From: Pseudomonas sp. DC1.2
Lineage (GTDB): Bacteria; Pseudomonadota; Gammaproteobacteria; Pseudomonadales; Pseudomonadaceae
DNA length: 64,000 bases
NCBI RefSeq assembly: GCF_034351645.1
Contig: NZ_CP133782.1
Coordinates: forward strand, 1,059,001-1,123,000
Direction of reading: 5' to 3'
This document shows, in pieces, positions 49,868 to 58,407 of the stretch. The notes beneath the pieces are model-generated. The model searched no databases. It was not told where the DNA came from and saw only the letters and a list, made by a program, of their open reading frames with translations. The number at the start of each line of letters is the position of its first letter. Position 1 is the stretch's first letter. A program made the position numbers and the translations under genes.

Positions 49868-50599
49868 ATGCGTCTGACCCCTATTTTCGCCGCCGCCGCT
49901 ATTGCGTTGGTCAGCACCTTTGCCGTCGCCGATGATGCGGCCGACAAAGCCATTCGTAAAAGCCTGGAAAACCTCCAGCTCGACGTACCGGTCGAAAGCA
50001 TCTCCGCCAGCCCTTTGCCGGGTATGTACGAAGTCAAGCTCAAGGGCAGCCGCGTGCTATACGCCACTGCTGATGGCCAGTACATCGTCCAGGGCTACCT
50101 GTTCCAGCTCAAGGACGGCAAACCGGTCAACCTGACCGAGAAGGCCGAACGCCTGGGTATTTCCAAACTGATCAACGAGATTCCGGTCGCAGACACCGTG
50201 GTCTACCCGGCTATCGGTGAAACCAAGTCGCACATCACCGTGTTCACCGACACCACGTGCCCGTACTGCCACAAACTGCACGCCGAAGTGCCAGAGCTGA
50301 ACAAGCGCGGTATCGAAGTGCGTTATGTGGCGTTCCCACGCCAGGGCCTGGGCTCGCCGGGCGACGAACAACTGCAAGCCGTCTGGTGCTCCAAGGACAA
50401 GAAAGCCGCGATGGACCAGATGGTCAACGGCAAGGAAATCAAGGCCGCCAAATGCGATAACCCGGTTTCCAAGCAGTTCGCTTTGGGTCAGTCGATTGGG
50501 GTGAACGGTACACCGGCCATCGTTTTGGCCGACGGCCAGGTCATTCCGGGCTACCAGCCTGCACCACAAGTCGCCAAACTGGCGCTGGGCGCGAAATAA
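49868..50599 (+). CDS. dsbC: Thiol:disulfide interchange protein DsbC
   Basis: A 243-residue periplasmic disulfide isomerase. Signal peptide 1-21 ends in AVA before DDAADK. The N-terminal dimerisation domain (about 22-90) is followed by a thioredoxin-fold domain with active-site C131-PYC134-H and a second Cys pair near residues 174 and 197. It is kept reduced by DsbD. AGGAG precedes the ATG. It is upstream of hom. Confidence 0.95.
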   Translation: MRLTPIFAAAAIALVSTFAVADDAADKAIRKSLENLQLDVPVESISASPLPGMYEVKLKGSRVLYATADGQYIVQGYLFQLKDGKPVNLTEKAERLGISKLINEIPVADTVVYPAIGETKSHITVFTDTTCPYCHKLHAEVPELNKRGIEVRYVAFPRQGLGSPGDEQLQAVWCSKDKKAAMDQMVNGKEIKAAKCDNPVSKQFALGQSIGVNGTPAIVLADGQVIPGYQPAPQVAKLALGAK

Positions 50600-50733
50600 T
50601 TTCGTATCGTCACGGTCAGCCTTTGACGATCATGGTTCGGCGCCAGCGTGCGTCGCGTCATCAATAGAGAGCCGCGTGCATGCGGTTGTTTTCACGGCCG
50701 ACCTTGAGTCGGCCGTTTTATGGGGAGTTCACA

Positions 50734-52038
50734 GTGAAACCGGTCAAAGTAGGCATCTGTGGGTTAGGGACCGTCGGTGGCGGAACCTTCAACGTACTTC
50801 AGCGCAACGCCGAGGAAATTGCTCGTCGTGCCGGGCGTGGAATCGAAGTGGCACAAATTGCCACGCGCACGCCAAAGCCTCAGTTCCAGACGACCGGTAT
50901 TGCGATTACCAACGATGTCTTCGAAGTGGCCACGAACCCTGAGATCGATATCGTTATTGAGCTGGTGGGCGGCTACATCGTTGCCCGCGAGCTGGTACTC
51001 AAAGCGATCGAGAACGGAAAACACGTGGTCACCGCGAACAAGGCACTGATCGCCGTTCACGGTAATGAAATTTTCGCCAAGGCGCGCGAGAAGGGCGTGA
51101 TCGTTGCGTTCGAAGCCGCAGTGGCCGGTGGCATCCCGGTGATCAAGGCGATCCGCGAGGGCTTGTCCGCTAACCGCATCAACTGGGTTGCCGGCATCAT
51201 CAACGGCACCGGCAATTTCATCCTCACCGAAATGCGTGAGAAGGGCCGCGCCTTCGAAGACGTTCTCGCCGAGGCGCAAGCGCTGGGTTACGCCGAAGCC
51301 GACCCGACCTTTGACGTTGAAGGTATCGATGCCGCGCACAAGCTGACGATTCTGGCGTCTATCGCCTTCGGTATCCCGCTGCAATTCGACAAGGCCTACA
51401 CCGAAGGCATCACCAAGCTGACCACCGCCGACGTGAACTACGCCGAAGCCTTGGGCTATCGCATCAAGCACCTGGGCGTGGCGCGCAGCACCGCGGCCGG
51501 TATCGAGTTGCGTGTACACCCGACGCTGATCCCGGCTGATCGTTTGATCGCTAACGTCAACGGCGTGATGAACGCGGTGATGGTCAACGGCGACGCTGCC
51601 GGTTCGACGCTGTTCTACGGTGCTGGCGCCGGCATGGAGCCGACGGCTTCATCGGTGATCGCTGACCTGGTGGACGTGGTGCGTGCCATGACGTCAGACC
51701 CGGAAAATCGGGTGCCGCACCTGGCCTTCCAGCCGGATTCGTTGTCGGCGCACCCGATCCTGCCGATCGAAGCCTGCGAAAGTGCTTACTACCTGCGCAT
51801 CCAGGCCAAGGATCATCCAGGCGTGTTGGCTCAAGTGGCCAGCATCCTGTCGGAGCGCGGTATCAACATCGAATCGATCATGCAGAAGGAAGTCGAAGAA
51901 CACGACGGCCTGGTGCCGATGATTCTCTTGACCCACCGTGTGCTGGAACAGCACATGAACGACGCGATTGCTGCCCTGGAAGCCTTGGCGGGCGTGGTCG
52001 GTCCGGTCGTGCGGATCCGTGTCGAGCACCTGAACTAA
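50734..52038 (+). CDS. hom: Homoserine dehydrogenase
   Basis: A 434-residue enzyme reducing aspartate semialdehyde to homoserine. GTG 50734 follows GGGGAG (50722-50727); an upstream ATG at 50680 is less likely. The NAD(P)-binding GICGLGTVGGGTFNVL, the catalytic core (GIINGTGNFILTEM, ADPTFDVEGIDAAHKL) and a C-terminal ACT domain (YLRIQAKDHPGVLAQVASILSERGINIESI) for threonine feedback are present. It is probably in an operon with thrC, 66 bp on. Confidence 0.97.
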   Translation: MKPVKVGICGLGTVGGGTFNVLQRNAEEIARRAGRGIEVAQIATRTPKPQFQTTGIAITNDVFEVATNPEIDIVIELVGGYIVARELVLKAIENGKHVVTANKALIAVHGNEIFAKAREKGVIVAFEAAVAGGIPVIKAIREGLSANRINWVAGIINGTGNFILTEMREKGRAFEDVLAEAQALGYAEADPTFDVEGIDAAHKLTILASIAFGIPLQFDKAYTEGITKLTTADVNYAEALGYRIKHLGVARSTAAGIELRVHPTLIPADRLIANVNGVMNAVMVNGDAAGSTLFYGAGAGMEPTASSVIADLVDVVRAMTSDPENRVPHLAFQPDSLSAHPILPIEACESAYYLRIQAKDHPGVLAQVASILSERGINIESIMQKEVEEHDGLVPMILLTHRVLEQHMNDAIAALEALAGVVGPVVRIRVEHLN

Positions 52039-52104
52039 GCCGTTATCGTACACCGGGCTCGCGTGCGGGCCTGGGTTTGCGAACACTGTCTATTGGAGCC
52101 AGTC

Positions 52105-53514
52105 ATGCGTTATATCAGTACCCGCGGCCAGGCACCGGCCCTGAATTTCGAAGACGTTCTGCTGGCCGGTCTGGCCACTGACGGCGGCCTGTATGTGCCG
52201 GAATGCCTGCCACGTTTTACTCAGGAAGAAATCGCTTCCTGGGCCGGTTTGCCTTATCACGAACTGGCTTTTCGGGTAATGCGCCCGTTCGTTGCCGGCA
52301 GTATCCCGGATGCCGATTTCAAAAAAATCCTTGAAGAAACTTACGGCGTGTTTTCCCACAGCGCCGTTGCGCCGTTGCGTCAGCTGAATGGCAACGAGTG
52401 GGTGCTGGAACTGTTCCACGGCCCGACCCTGGCGTTCAAGGACTTCGCCTTGCAATTGCTCGGTCGCTTGCTCGACTACGTACTGGAAAAACGCGGCGAA
52501 CGTGTGGTGATCGTCGGTGCGACCTCCGGGGATACCGGTTCGGCCGCCATTGAAGGCTGCAAGCACTGCGATAACGTCGACATCTTTATCCTGCACCCGC
52601 ACAACCGTGTGTCCGAAGTGCAGCGTCGGCAGATGACCACCATTTTTGGTGAGAACATCCATAACATCGCCATCGAAGGCAATTTCGATGACTGCCAGGA
52701 AATGATCAAAAACAGCTTCGCCGACCAGAGTTTCCTCAAGGGCACGCGCCTGGTCGCGGTGAACTCGATCAACTGGGCGCGGATCATGGCCCAGATCGTT
52801 TACTACTTCCATGCAGCTCTGCAACTGGGCGGCCCTGCACGTTCAGTATCGTTTTCGGTGCCGACCGGCAATTTCGGCGATATTTTTGCCGGTTACCTGG
52901 CGCGCAACATGGGGCTGCCGATCAACCAGTTGATCGTCGCCACTAACCGCAACGACATTCTGCACCGCTTCATGAGTGGCAATCAGTACGTCAAAGAAAC
53001 GCTGCACGCGACCCTGTCGCCCTCGATGGACATCATGGTGTCGTCGAACTTCGAACGCCTTTTGTTCGACTTGCACGGTCGCAACGGCGCCGCGATTGCC
53101 GGTCTGATGGACAGTTTCAAGCAAGGTGGTGGTTTCAGCGTCGAACAAGAGCGTTGGACCGAAGCCCGTAAACTGTTCGACTCCCTCGCCGTGGATAACG
53201 CGCAAACCTGCGAAACCATTGCAGAAGTTTTCGCGCAGACCGGTGAACTGCTGGATCCGCACACAGCTATCGGTGTAAAAGCCGCACGCGAATGCCGTCG
53301 CAGCCTGGATATCCCGATGGTAATCCTGGGGACGGCGCATCCGGTCAAGTTTCCGGACGCAGTGGAAAAAGCAGGTGTAGGAAAAGCACTTGAGCTACCT
53401 GCACATCTTTCTGATTTGTTTGAGAGAGATGAGCGCTGCACAGTTCTGCCAAATGACCTGAAAGCCGTGCAGGCCTTTGTGAGTCAGCATGGCAACCGAG
53501 GCAAGCCTTTGTAG
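52105..53514 (+). CDS. thrC: Threonine synthase
   Basis: A 469-residue PLP enzyme of the fold-type II family, converting phosphohomoserine to threonine. ATG 52105 follows GGAG. The PLP lysine lies in GPTLAFKDFALQLLG and the phosphate-binding loop in GATSGDTGSAAIEG. It is full length. It follows hom, giving the last steps of threonine synthesis, and ends with a terminator. Confidence 0.97.
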   Translation: MRYISTRGQAPALNFEDVLLAGLATDGGLYVPECLPRFTQEEIASWAGLPYHELAFRVMRPFVAGSIPDADFKKILEETYGVFSHSAVAPLRQLNGNEWVLELFHGPTLAFKDFALQLLGRLLDYVLEKRGERVVIVGATSGDTGSAAIEGCKHCDNVDIFILHPHNRVSEVQRRQMTTIFGENIHNIAIEGNFDDCQEMIKNSFADQSFLKGTRLVAVNSINWARIMAQIVYYFHAALQLGGPARSVSFSVPTGNFGDIFAGYLARNMGLPINQLIVATNRNDILHRFMSGNQYVKETLHATLSPSMDIMVSSNFERLLFDLHGRNGAAIAGLMDSFKQGGGFSVEQERWTEARKLFDSLAVDNAQTCETIAEVFAQTGELLDPHTAIGVKAARECRRSLDIPMVILGTAHPVKFPDAVEKAGVGKALELPAHLSDLFERDERCTVLPNDLKAVQAFVSQHGNRGKPL

Positions 53515-53537
53515 ACCCAAAAACCTGTCACATTTTG

Positions 53538-53559
53538 AAGCCCGTCTCCTGACGGGCTT
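53538..53559 (+). terminator. Intrinsic terminator of hom-thrC
   Basis: Stem AAGCCCGTC (53538-53546) / GACGGGCTT (53551-53559), loop TCCT, followed by TTCTTGTTT. Confidence 0.85.
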
Positions 53560-53634
53560 TCTTGTTTCTGCGTGCCACACTTGTCTCGTTTCCGCCCTTG
53601 AAGGACGGGCGAGTTGATCACGAAGGAAGTGGCA

Positions 53635-55008
53635 ATGCGGTTTTTTAGAGGATTTAGATCAGCCGTGTGCTGGTTGTTTTTGTTGGGCACCCTGGGCTTT
53701 TGGCCGTGTGGATGGGCGGCACAATTGGTGGTACATGAGTCCAGGGCGCCTGTTGCAGGCCACGCGATTGGGCTAAGTGCGGCGGAGTTGCAGTGGGTGC
53801 GTGAACACCCCCGCGTAATCATTGCGTCGGCGCAGTACCCGCTGTACTTGTTCAAGGATGATCAGGGGCAGTGGAGCGGTTTGAACAACGATGTACTTAA
53901 CCGCATCAGTGCGATGACAGGCCTGCAATTCGTGCATGAAGAATCGTTTTCCACCGACCAGTTGCTGGGGCGACTGGAAAGCGGTGCTGCCGGCATGAGT
54001 ACCACGCTGGCGATGAATGAGGAGCGCAAGACGTTTCTGGATTTTAGCCATGCGTTCGGAGGCTCTGGCTGGGCGCTTGTCGGGCGCGCGGGGGCACCGC
54101 TGCTGCATTCGCTGGAGCAGTTGTCAAAACGCGTGTTGGTGCTACCGACCCGGCACGCGCTGGAGGAAACCATCCGGCGTGATTATCCGAGTATCGAACT
54201 GCGCTCCGTCAAGACCTACGCCGAGTCGCGGGCGTTGGTGGAAAGTGGTGAGGCCTACGCGACCATCGAGAACGAAACAGCAGCGCAGCTCTATCCACTC
54301 GGGCAGTTAAGGGTTGGTCTCACCGTGGAGGGCAAGTGGGAGGCTGATCATCTGGCGGTACGCAAGGGGCAGCCACAGTTGCTGAGTATCCTTAACAAGG
54401 CGCTGGAGGCCTTTCCGCCTGCCGAGTTGCGAGCACTGCGCCTGAAGTGGCTAGACAGAATCGGCCCCGCTCCAACACCTTCTACGTGGCAGCGAGTGAC
54501 GCAATGGGGCTGCTGGGGGATGGTTGTTGTCAGCCTGTTCGGCATGCTGTCCCTGCTCTGGAACCGACGGCTTGCGGCGCTGATCAAGCAGCGTCACGAC
54601 GCCGAAAAAGACCTGAGTGATCAGCTGGCTTTTCAACATGCGCTGATCGATGCAATGCCCGACCCGGTGTTTGTTCGGGATCTGGACGGTCGTTTGATCA
54701 TGTGCAACAAAAGCTATGAGGAGGGGTTGTCGACCCGCTTCGATCAGGTTCAGGGGCGGCAGCTTATTGAGGTTGATCTCTTTCCGCCCGAGACCGCCCA
54801 CATGCTGCATGCCGAGTTCATGGCCCAACTGGGTACTCGCAAGAATCGATTCAGTGAGCGTCAGTTGATGTTCAATAACGGCATCAGAGACATCTACCAG
54901 TGGACGGTGCCGTTTTACAGTGCAGATGGTCAGTTGCGAGGACTGCTTGGGGGGTGGACCGACCTCGGTCAGCGCAGAGCCCTGGTCGGTTGTCGATGCA
55001 CGTCATGA
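53635..55008 (+). CDS. BvgS-like sensor protein lacking its kinase half
   Basis: A 457-residue protein starting at ATG 53635 after AAGGAAG. A signal peptide precedes one periplasmic solute-binding-type (VFT) domain (about 50-275; WVREHPRVIIASAQYPLYLFKDDQGQWSGL...). A membrane segment lies at about 290-312, then a PAS domain at about 330-450 (ALIDAMPDPVFVRDLDGRL ... GGWTDLGQRR). In BvgS/EvgS relatives a histidine kinase, receiver and Hpt follow this point. Here the frame stops nine residues later, with no kinase remnant recognised in the next 117 bp. It is either a truncated gene or a stand-alone sensor; I favour truncation. Confidence 0.8.
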   Translation: MRFFRGFRSAVCWLFLLGTLGFWPCGWAAQLVVHESRAPVAGHAIGLSAAELQWVREHPRVIIASAQYPLYLFKDDQGQWSGLNNDVLNRISAMTGLQFVHEESFSTDQLLGRLESGAAGMSTTLAMNEERKTFLDFSHAFGGSGWALVGRAGAPLLHSLEQLSKRVLVLPTRHALEETIRRDYPSIELRSVKTYAESRALVESGEAYATIENETAAQLYPLGQLRVGLTVEGKWEADHLAVRKGQPQLLSILNKALEAFPPAELRALRLKWLDRIGPAPTPSTWQRVTQWGCWGMVVVSLFGMLSLLWNRRLAALIKQRHDAEKDLSDQLAFQHALIDAMPDPVFVRDLDGRLIMCNKSYEEGLSTRFDQVQGRQLIEVDLFPPETAHMLHAEFMAQLGTRKNRFSERQLMFNNGIRDIYQWTVPFYSADGQLRGLLGGWTDLGQRRALVGCRCTS

Positions 55009-55011
55009 GTT

Positions 55012-55025
55012 TAGGAATTGTCCTA
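55012..55025. promoter_or_regulatory. Palindromic site TAGGA-N4-TCCTA upstream of the small receiver gene
   Basis: A symmetric TAGGA/TCCTA element 101-114 bases before the receiver start and four bases after the truncated sensor's stop. NarL-family response regulators such as RcsB and BvgA use similar short inverted TAGGA-like halves. Assignment to a particular regulator is not possible by eye. Confidence 0.35.
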
Positions 55026-55125
55026 TCACACGCGGCTACTTTTCCTATGGGCTGCTGAAGGACGCTCGCCTAGAGTGGGTGACAACTGCGGTGATAACCC
55101 GCGATTGTCGCTCCTGAGGCTGCCC

Positions 55126-55533
55126 ATGCGTTCGCTAAAAATTCTGATTCTGGAACACAATCCTTTTCGGATGATCGCCTTACACCAGATGTTCAACGCC
55201 ATGGGCGTCTACGACGTGCTGACGGCGCCCTCGATGACGGCGGCGCTCCGTTCGCTGGACCGCAGGGGCGTGGTCGACATCGCTCTGTGCGATCCGCAAC
55301 TCGGTGACGGTGACGGGATTGCGTTGGTGCGACATTTGACGCAATACCGTGAGGCTCGTGCCCTTATTTTGCTGGGTAATGTGGGGTCGCATGCCATGCC
55401 GGAGCTGAAAACCATGCTGGCTTACAGTGACGTAACGTTGTTGGGGCATCTGGGTTCGCCCGTCTCGGCGGTGTTGATGAGGGGGTTGCTGGACGCCTAT
55501 CAGCAAGGCTTGGCCATTCAAGTCAGGGCTTGA
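55126..55533 (+). CDS. Single-domain receiver with degenerate active site
   Basis: A 135-residue receiver-only protein from ATG 55126 with GAGG upstream. The fold follows the receiver pattern (LKILILEHNPFRMIALHQMF; VDIALCDPQLGDGDGI). The phospho-acceptor Asp56 remains, but the acidic pair is Glu10-His11, the usual Thr/Ser is Gly84 and the invariant Lys before Pro112 is Ser111. Phosphorylation by the normal chemistry is therefore doubtful; it may be a pseudo-receiver acting by protein contact. It follows the kinase-less sensor on the same strand. Confidence 0.8.
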   Translation: MRSLKILILEHNPFRMIALHQMFNAMGVYDVLTAPSMTAALRSLDRRGVVDIALCDPQLGDGDGIALVRHLTQYREARALILLGNVGSHAMPELKTMLAYSDVTLLGHLGSPVSAVLMRGLLDAYQQGLAIQVRA

Positions 55534-55696
55534 GCAGACTGTTTTTTCTTTGTCATCTTTGCAGAGCATGCTCTACCGACCCCAAGCGCAGACGGAGTTT
55601 GCGCTCGGTATCCAGAACTTTCTTCTCGGGCCAGTGGTCATTTACTGTAGACACGCCCCAGGCACTTTGTTTTCGGACTATTGAGTGGTGATCGAG

Positions 55697-55984
55697 ATGG
55701 AAAGTATCAGTCTATTGCTCGGTGAGGCTCTGAGCCCGTATCAGGTTACGCTCGCCCCTTCGGGTGCGCACGGCGAATGCCTGGTGACTTTGAAGAATGC
55801 GGCTGGCGCCATTGTGGTGGAGCGTGCATTCAATCAGGCGCAGCTTACCGATAAGTGGTTGCTGACAGATGTCGTCGATGGCTTGCACCGTGATGTGCTG
55901 ATTGCCGAAGGACGTCTTGAGCCTTGCGTGATTGCTGCTTTGCGCAATGCTGCCCAGGACAAAATCCTGGCCAGCCGAAATTGA
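55697..55984 (+). CDS. DUF3509 domain-containing protein
   Basis: A 95-residue protein from ATG 55697; in-frame GTGs at 55685 and 55688 are alternatives. The sequence (LLLGEALSPYQVTLAPSG, LVTLKNAAGAIVVERAFNQAQL, LLTDVVDGLHRDVLIAEG) fits the small DUF3509 family known mainly from Pseudomonas. There is no signal peptide or catalytic motif. Function unknown. The 163-bp gap upstream holds only a small hairpin near 55587-55607. Confidence 0.75.
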   Translation: MESISLLLGEALSPYQVTLAPSGAHGECLVTLKNAAGAIVVERAFNQAQLTDKWLLTDVVDGLHRDVLIAEGRLEPCVIAALRNAAQDKILASRN

Positions 55985-56103
55985 TTTGTTTTCTGTGGGA
56001 ACCTTCCCGCGAAAAAGTCAGTCAGAGGTTATAACAGCAGGATCAAACATTGTGCTCCGGTGATTGTCGCTTGCTGCTACTGGTCTTTATGTAGGCCACG
56101 TTT

Positions 56104-56140
56104 AACCCCGAGATGTCTCCCCACTTCTCGGGGTTTCTTT
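56104..56140 (+). terminator. Intrinsic terminator between DUF3509 and TIGR02285 genes
   Basis: Arms AACCCCGAGA (56104-56113) and TCTCGGGGTT (56126-56135), 12-base loop, then TTCTTTT. It lies 120 bases after the DUF3509 stop codon, so it could also end a short independent transcript. Confidence 0.8.
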
Positions 56141-56153
56141 TGCTCGGGATTTG

Positions 56154-57134
56154 TCACTGGGCAGCCGGCTTTTCAAAAAACACCTTGGCTTCCTCCAGAT
56201 AGTCGCTGCGCCTCTCCGGATCCAGCCAGTCGGCATAGGCCTGGTTGAGTCGGTCATGCGGCAGCGTGCCTAGCAGCTTATTGATCTCAATGATCGCTTG
56301 CTTGCCTTGAGGTGTCGCGGAGCAACCGATATAACCGGGCAGGTACTTGCCCGTGCCTTTGACGGGATAAAACGCGAGCTCATCGTTGCCAATGTTTTCG
56401 TGACTGGCTTGATAACGAATTTCCGGCCAGTAGCCCAGCACCATCTGCAATCTTCCAAGGCGCTGCATCTGCAACAGACTGCCAAGGGCGTCGTTACCGT
56501 AATGCGCTGTCAACGCGCCGGTTGGCGCCTTTTCCAGCAGCGCGTCGAAATAGGGGCCGTAACTGCGTTCAGCAATTACGCCGATTTTCTGTTTGCCACT
56601 GTTCATCAGGGCAGGCAGATCGACTTCGCCATCAACCAGATAAGGGGCCAGCGCCGATCGGTTGCTCTGACGAATGACCAGGCCGTTCGTCACAGCAAGA
56701 AATGCCGGCGTGGAAAACGCTATCCATTGTTCGCGTTCCTGAGTCCGGATCAGTGCGGGGTCGCAGGTAAAAGTTGTTTCGTGGAGCATCTGGATGCCGC
56801 GGGCCCGATTCACGCGTATCACGGTGTGGTTGTATTGCGGCATGCCTGCGATCAAAAACGGCATCAGATGATCGATCACGCCCTGGCCTTTTTTCGGGCC
56901 TTCAAAAATAGTCATTGGCGGCAGGTCGCGCACCAACCAGATCAATGTCTCTTTTGGCTGCGCACCGACAGAGGACGCATGGCCCACCAGTAGCGCAAAA
57001 AGCGCTGAGGTACACCTGCACCGGTTGTCAAGGAGGGTGGATGACAGCAGGCGCCTCAGCTTAGATTGCCCCGTCTTCACGCAGTTTTGCGACCTGTCCT
57101 TCGTCATAGCCAAGATCGTGTAGTAGCTGCGCAT
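56154..57134 (-). CDS. Periplasmic solute-binding-like protein (TIGR02285 type)
   Basis: A 326-residue protein. ATG 57134 is chosen because AGGTGA precedes it; GTG 57143 and ATG 57107 are alternatives. A long basic N-terminus leads to a hydrophobic stretch (CTSALFALLVGHASSVGAQ), probably a signal peptide. The mature part follows the periplasmic binding protein pattern (LIWLVRDLPPMTIFEGPKKGQGV..., GIQMLHETTFTCDPALIRTQER, LAFYPVKGTG). It is related to TIGR02285 proteins of unknown role. Its start lies 74 bp inside the CoA transferase gene, an unusually long overlap. Confidence 0.75.
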   Translation of the reverse strand: MRSYYTILAMTKDRSQNCVKTGQSKLRRLLSSTLLDNRCRCTSALFALLVGHASSVGAQPKETLIWLVRDLPPMTIFEGPKKGQGVIDHLMPFLIAGMPQYNHTVIRVNRARGIQMLHETTFTCDPALIRTQEREQWIAFSTPAFLAVTNGLVIRQSNRSALAPYLVDGEVDLPALMNSGKQKIGVIAERSYGPYFDALLEKAPTGALTAHYGNDALGSLLQMQRLGRLQMVLGYWPEIRYQASHENIGNDELAFYPVKGTGKYLPGYIGCSATPQGKQAIIEINKLLGTLPHDRLNQAYADWLDPERRSDYLEEAKVFFEKPAAQ

Positions 57135-58260
57135 TGTGTTCACCTAGCTGCGGTCCGACCCACTCGGATGTGCCGGGTGTCGCTGAGAGTTTCGGCACGA
57201 TTCCGGGCATCTTGAAGTCCTTTCCATCAGGTAGCTTGGCTTGTAGAAACATTTCCCGTGCCAGGTACTGCGGGTCGCTGAACATGTCTGCGGCGCTGAA
57301 AATGCGGCTGGCCGGGACATCAGCCAGGTTCAGTTGCTCGATCACAGTGTCCAGCGGCAGTGAGTTGACCCAGCGGTCGATCACACCGTACAGCTCGTCG
57401 CGACGGTTATCACGGCCATCGTTACTGGCCAGTACCGGGTCATTGGCCAAGTCTTCGCGGCCAATGATCAGCATGAAGCGTTTGAAGATCGCATCACCAT
57501 TGGCACCGATCTGCACGTGTTTACCGTCGGCGCTGGTGTGAATGGAAGACGGCGTGATGCCCGGCATGATGTTACCGGTGCGTTCGCGGATGAAACCGAA
57601 GACATCGAACTCCGGCACCATGCTTTCCATCATGGCGAAGATTGCCTCATACAGCGCCACATCCACCACTTGGCCCAAACCACCGTTGACCTCGCGATGC
57701 CTCAGGGCCATCAATGCGCCGATTACGCCCCACAGCGCGGCAATCGAGTCACCGATGGAAATACCGGTGCGCACTGGCGCTCGGTCCTCAAACCCGGTGA
57801 TGTAACGCAGGCCGCCCATGGACTCACCCACGGCACCAAACCCGGGTTGGTCCTTCATAGGCCCGGTCTGGCCGAAACCTGAGAGCCGCACCATCACCAG
57901 TTTCGGGTTCAAGGCGTGCAAGACATCCCAGCCCAGGCCGAGCTTTTCCAGGACTCCGGGGCGAAAATTTTCAATCAGGATGTCGGCTTCGCTGAGCAGT
58001 TTTTTCAGAATCGCCAGGCCGTCCGGGTGTTTCAGGTTCAACGTCAGAGACTTTTTGTTGCGTGCCTGGACGAACCACCACAGCGAGGTGCCTTCATACA
58101 ATTTGCGCCATTTGCGTAAAGGATCACCGCCATCGGGAGATTCGATTTTGATGACTTCGGCACCGAACTCCCCGCAAATGCGCGAGGCAAAGGGTCCAGC
58201 AATCAACGTACCCAATTCGATGACTTTCAGGCCTGAGAGCGGTTTTCCGGTGAGCGGCAT
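57061..58260 (-). CDS. CaiB/BaiF family CoA transferase (class III)
   Basis: A 399-residue protein from ATG 58258-58260, preceded by AGGAT. Class III CoA-transferase features are LSGLKVIELGTLIAGPFASRICGEFGAEVIKIE and the catalytic Asp region in RTGISIGDSIAALWG. The family moves CoA between carboxylic acids (formyl-CoA, succinyl-CoA and others); the substrate is not predicted. It is divergent from yaeQ. Confidence 0.92.
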   Translation of the reverse strand: MPLTGKPLSGLKVIELGTLIAGPFASRICGEFGAEVIKIESPDGGDPLRKWRKLYEGTSLWWFVQARNKKSLTLNLKHPDGLAILKKLLSEADILIENFRPGVLEKLGLGWDVLHALNPKLVMVRLSGFGQTGPMKDQPGFGAVGESMGGLRYITGFEDRAPVRTGISIGDSIAALWGVIGALMALRHREVNGGLGQVVDVALYEAIFAMMESMVPEFDVFGFIRERTGNIMPGITPSSIHTSADGKHVQIGANGDAIFKRFMLIIGREDLANDPVLASNDGRDNRRDELYGVIDRWVNSLPLDTVIEQLNLADVPASRIFSAADMFSDPQYLAREMFLQAKLPDGKDFKMPGIVPKLSATPGTSEWVGPQLGEHNAQLLHDLGYDEGQVAKLREDGAI

Positions 58261-58407
58261 ACGGGATCCTGTAAGACGAAGGCTGAACGGGTAGAGCGTT
58301 TTAACATAGCCCACGGTCAGCCGCCCAAGGTTGATGGTCGTGAATTCGTTGATTACCGGTCGCATCGGTTAGACTTGCCGCCTTTCCTCGTATCAAGAAG
58401 CCCGTTC

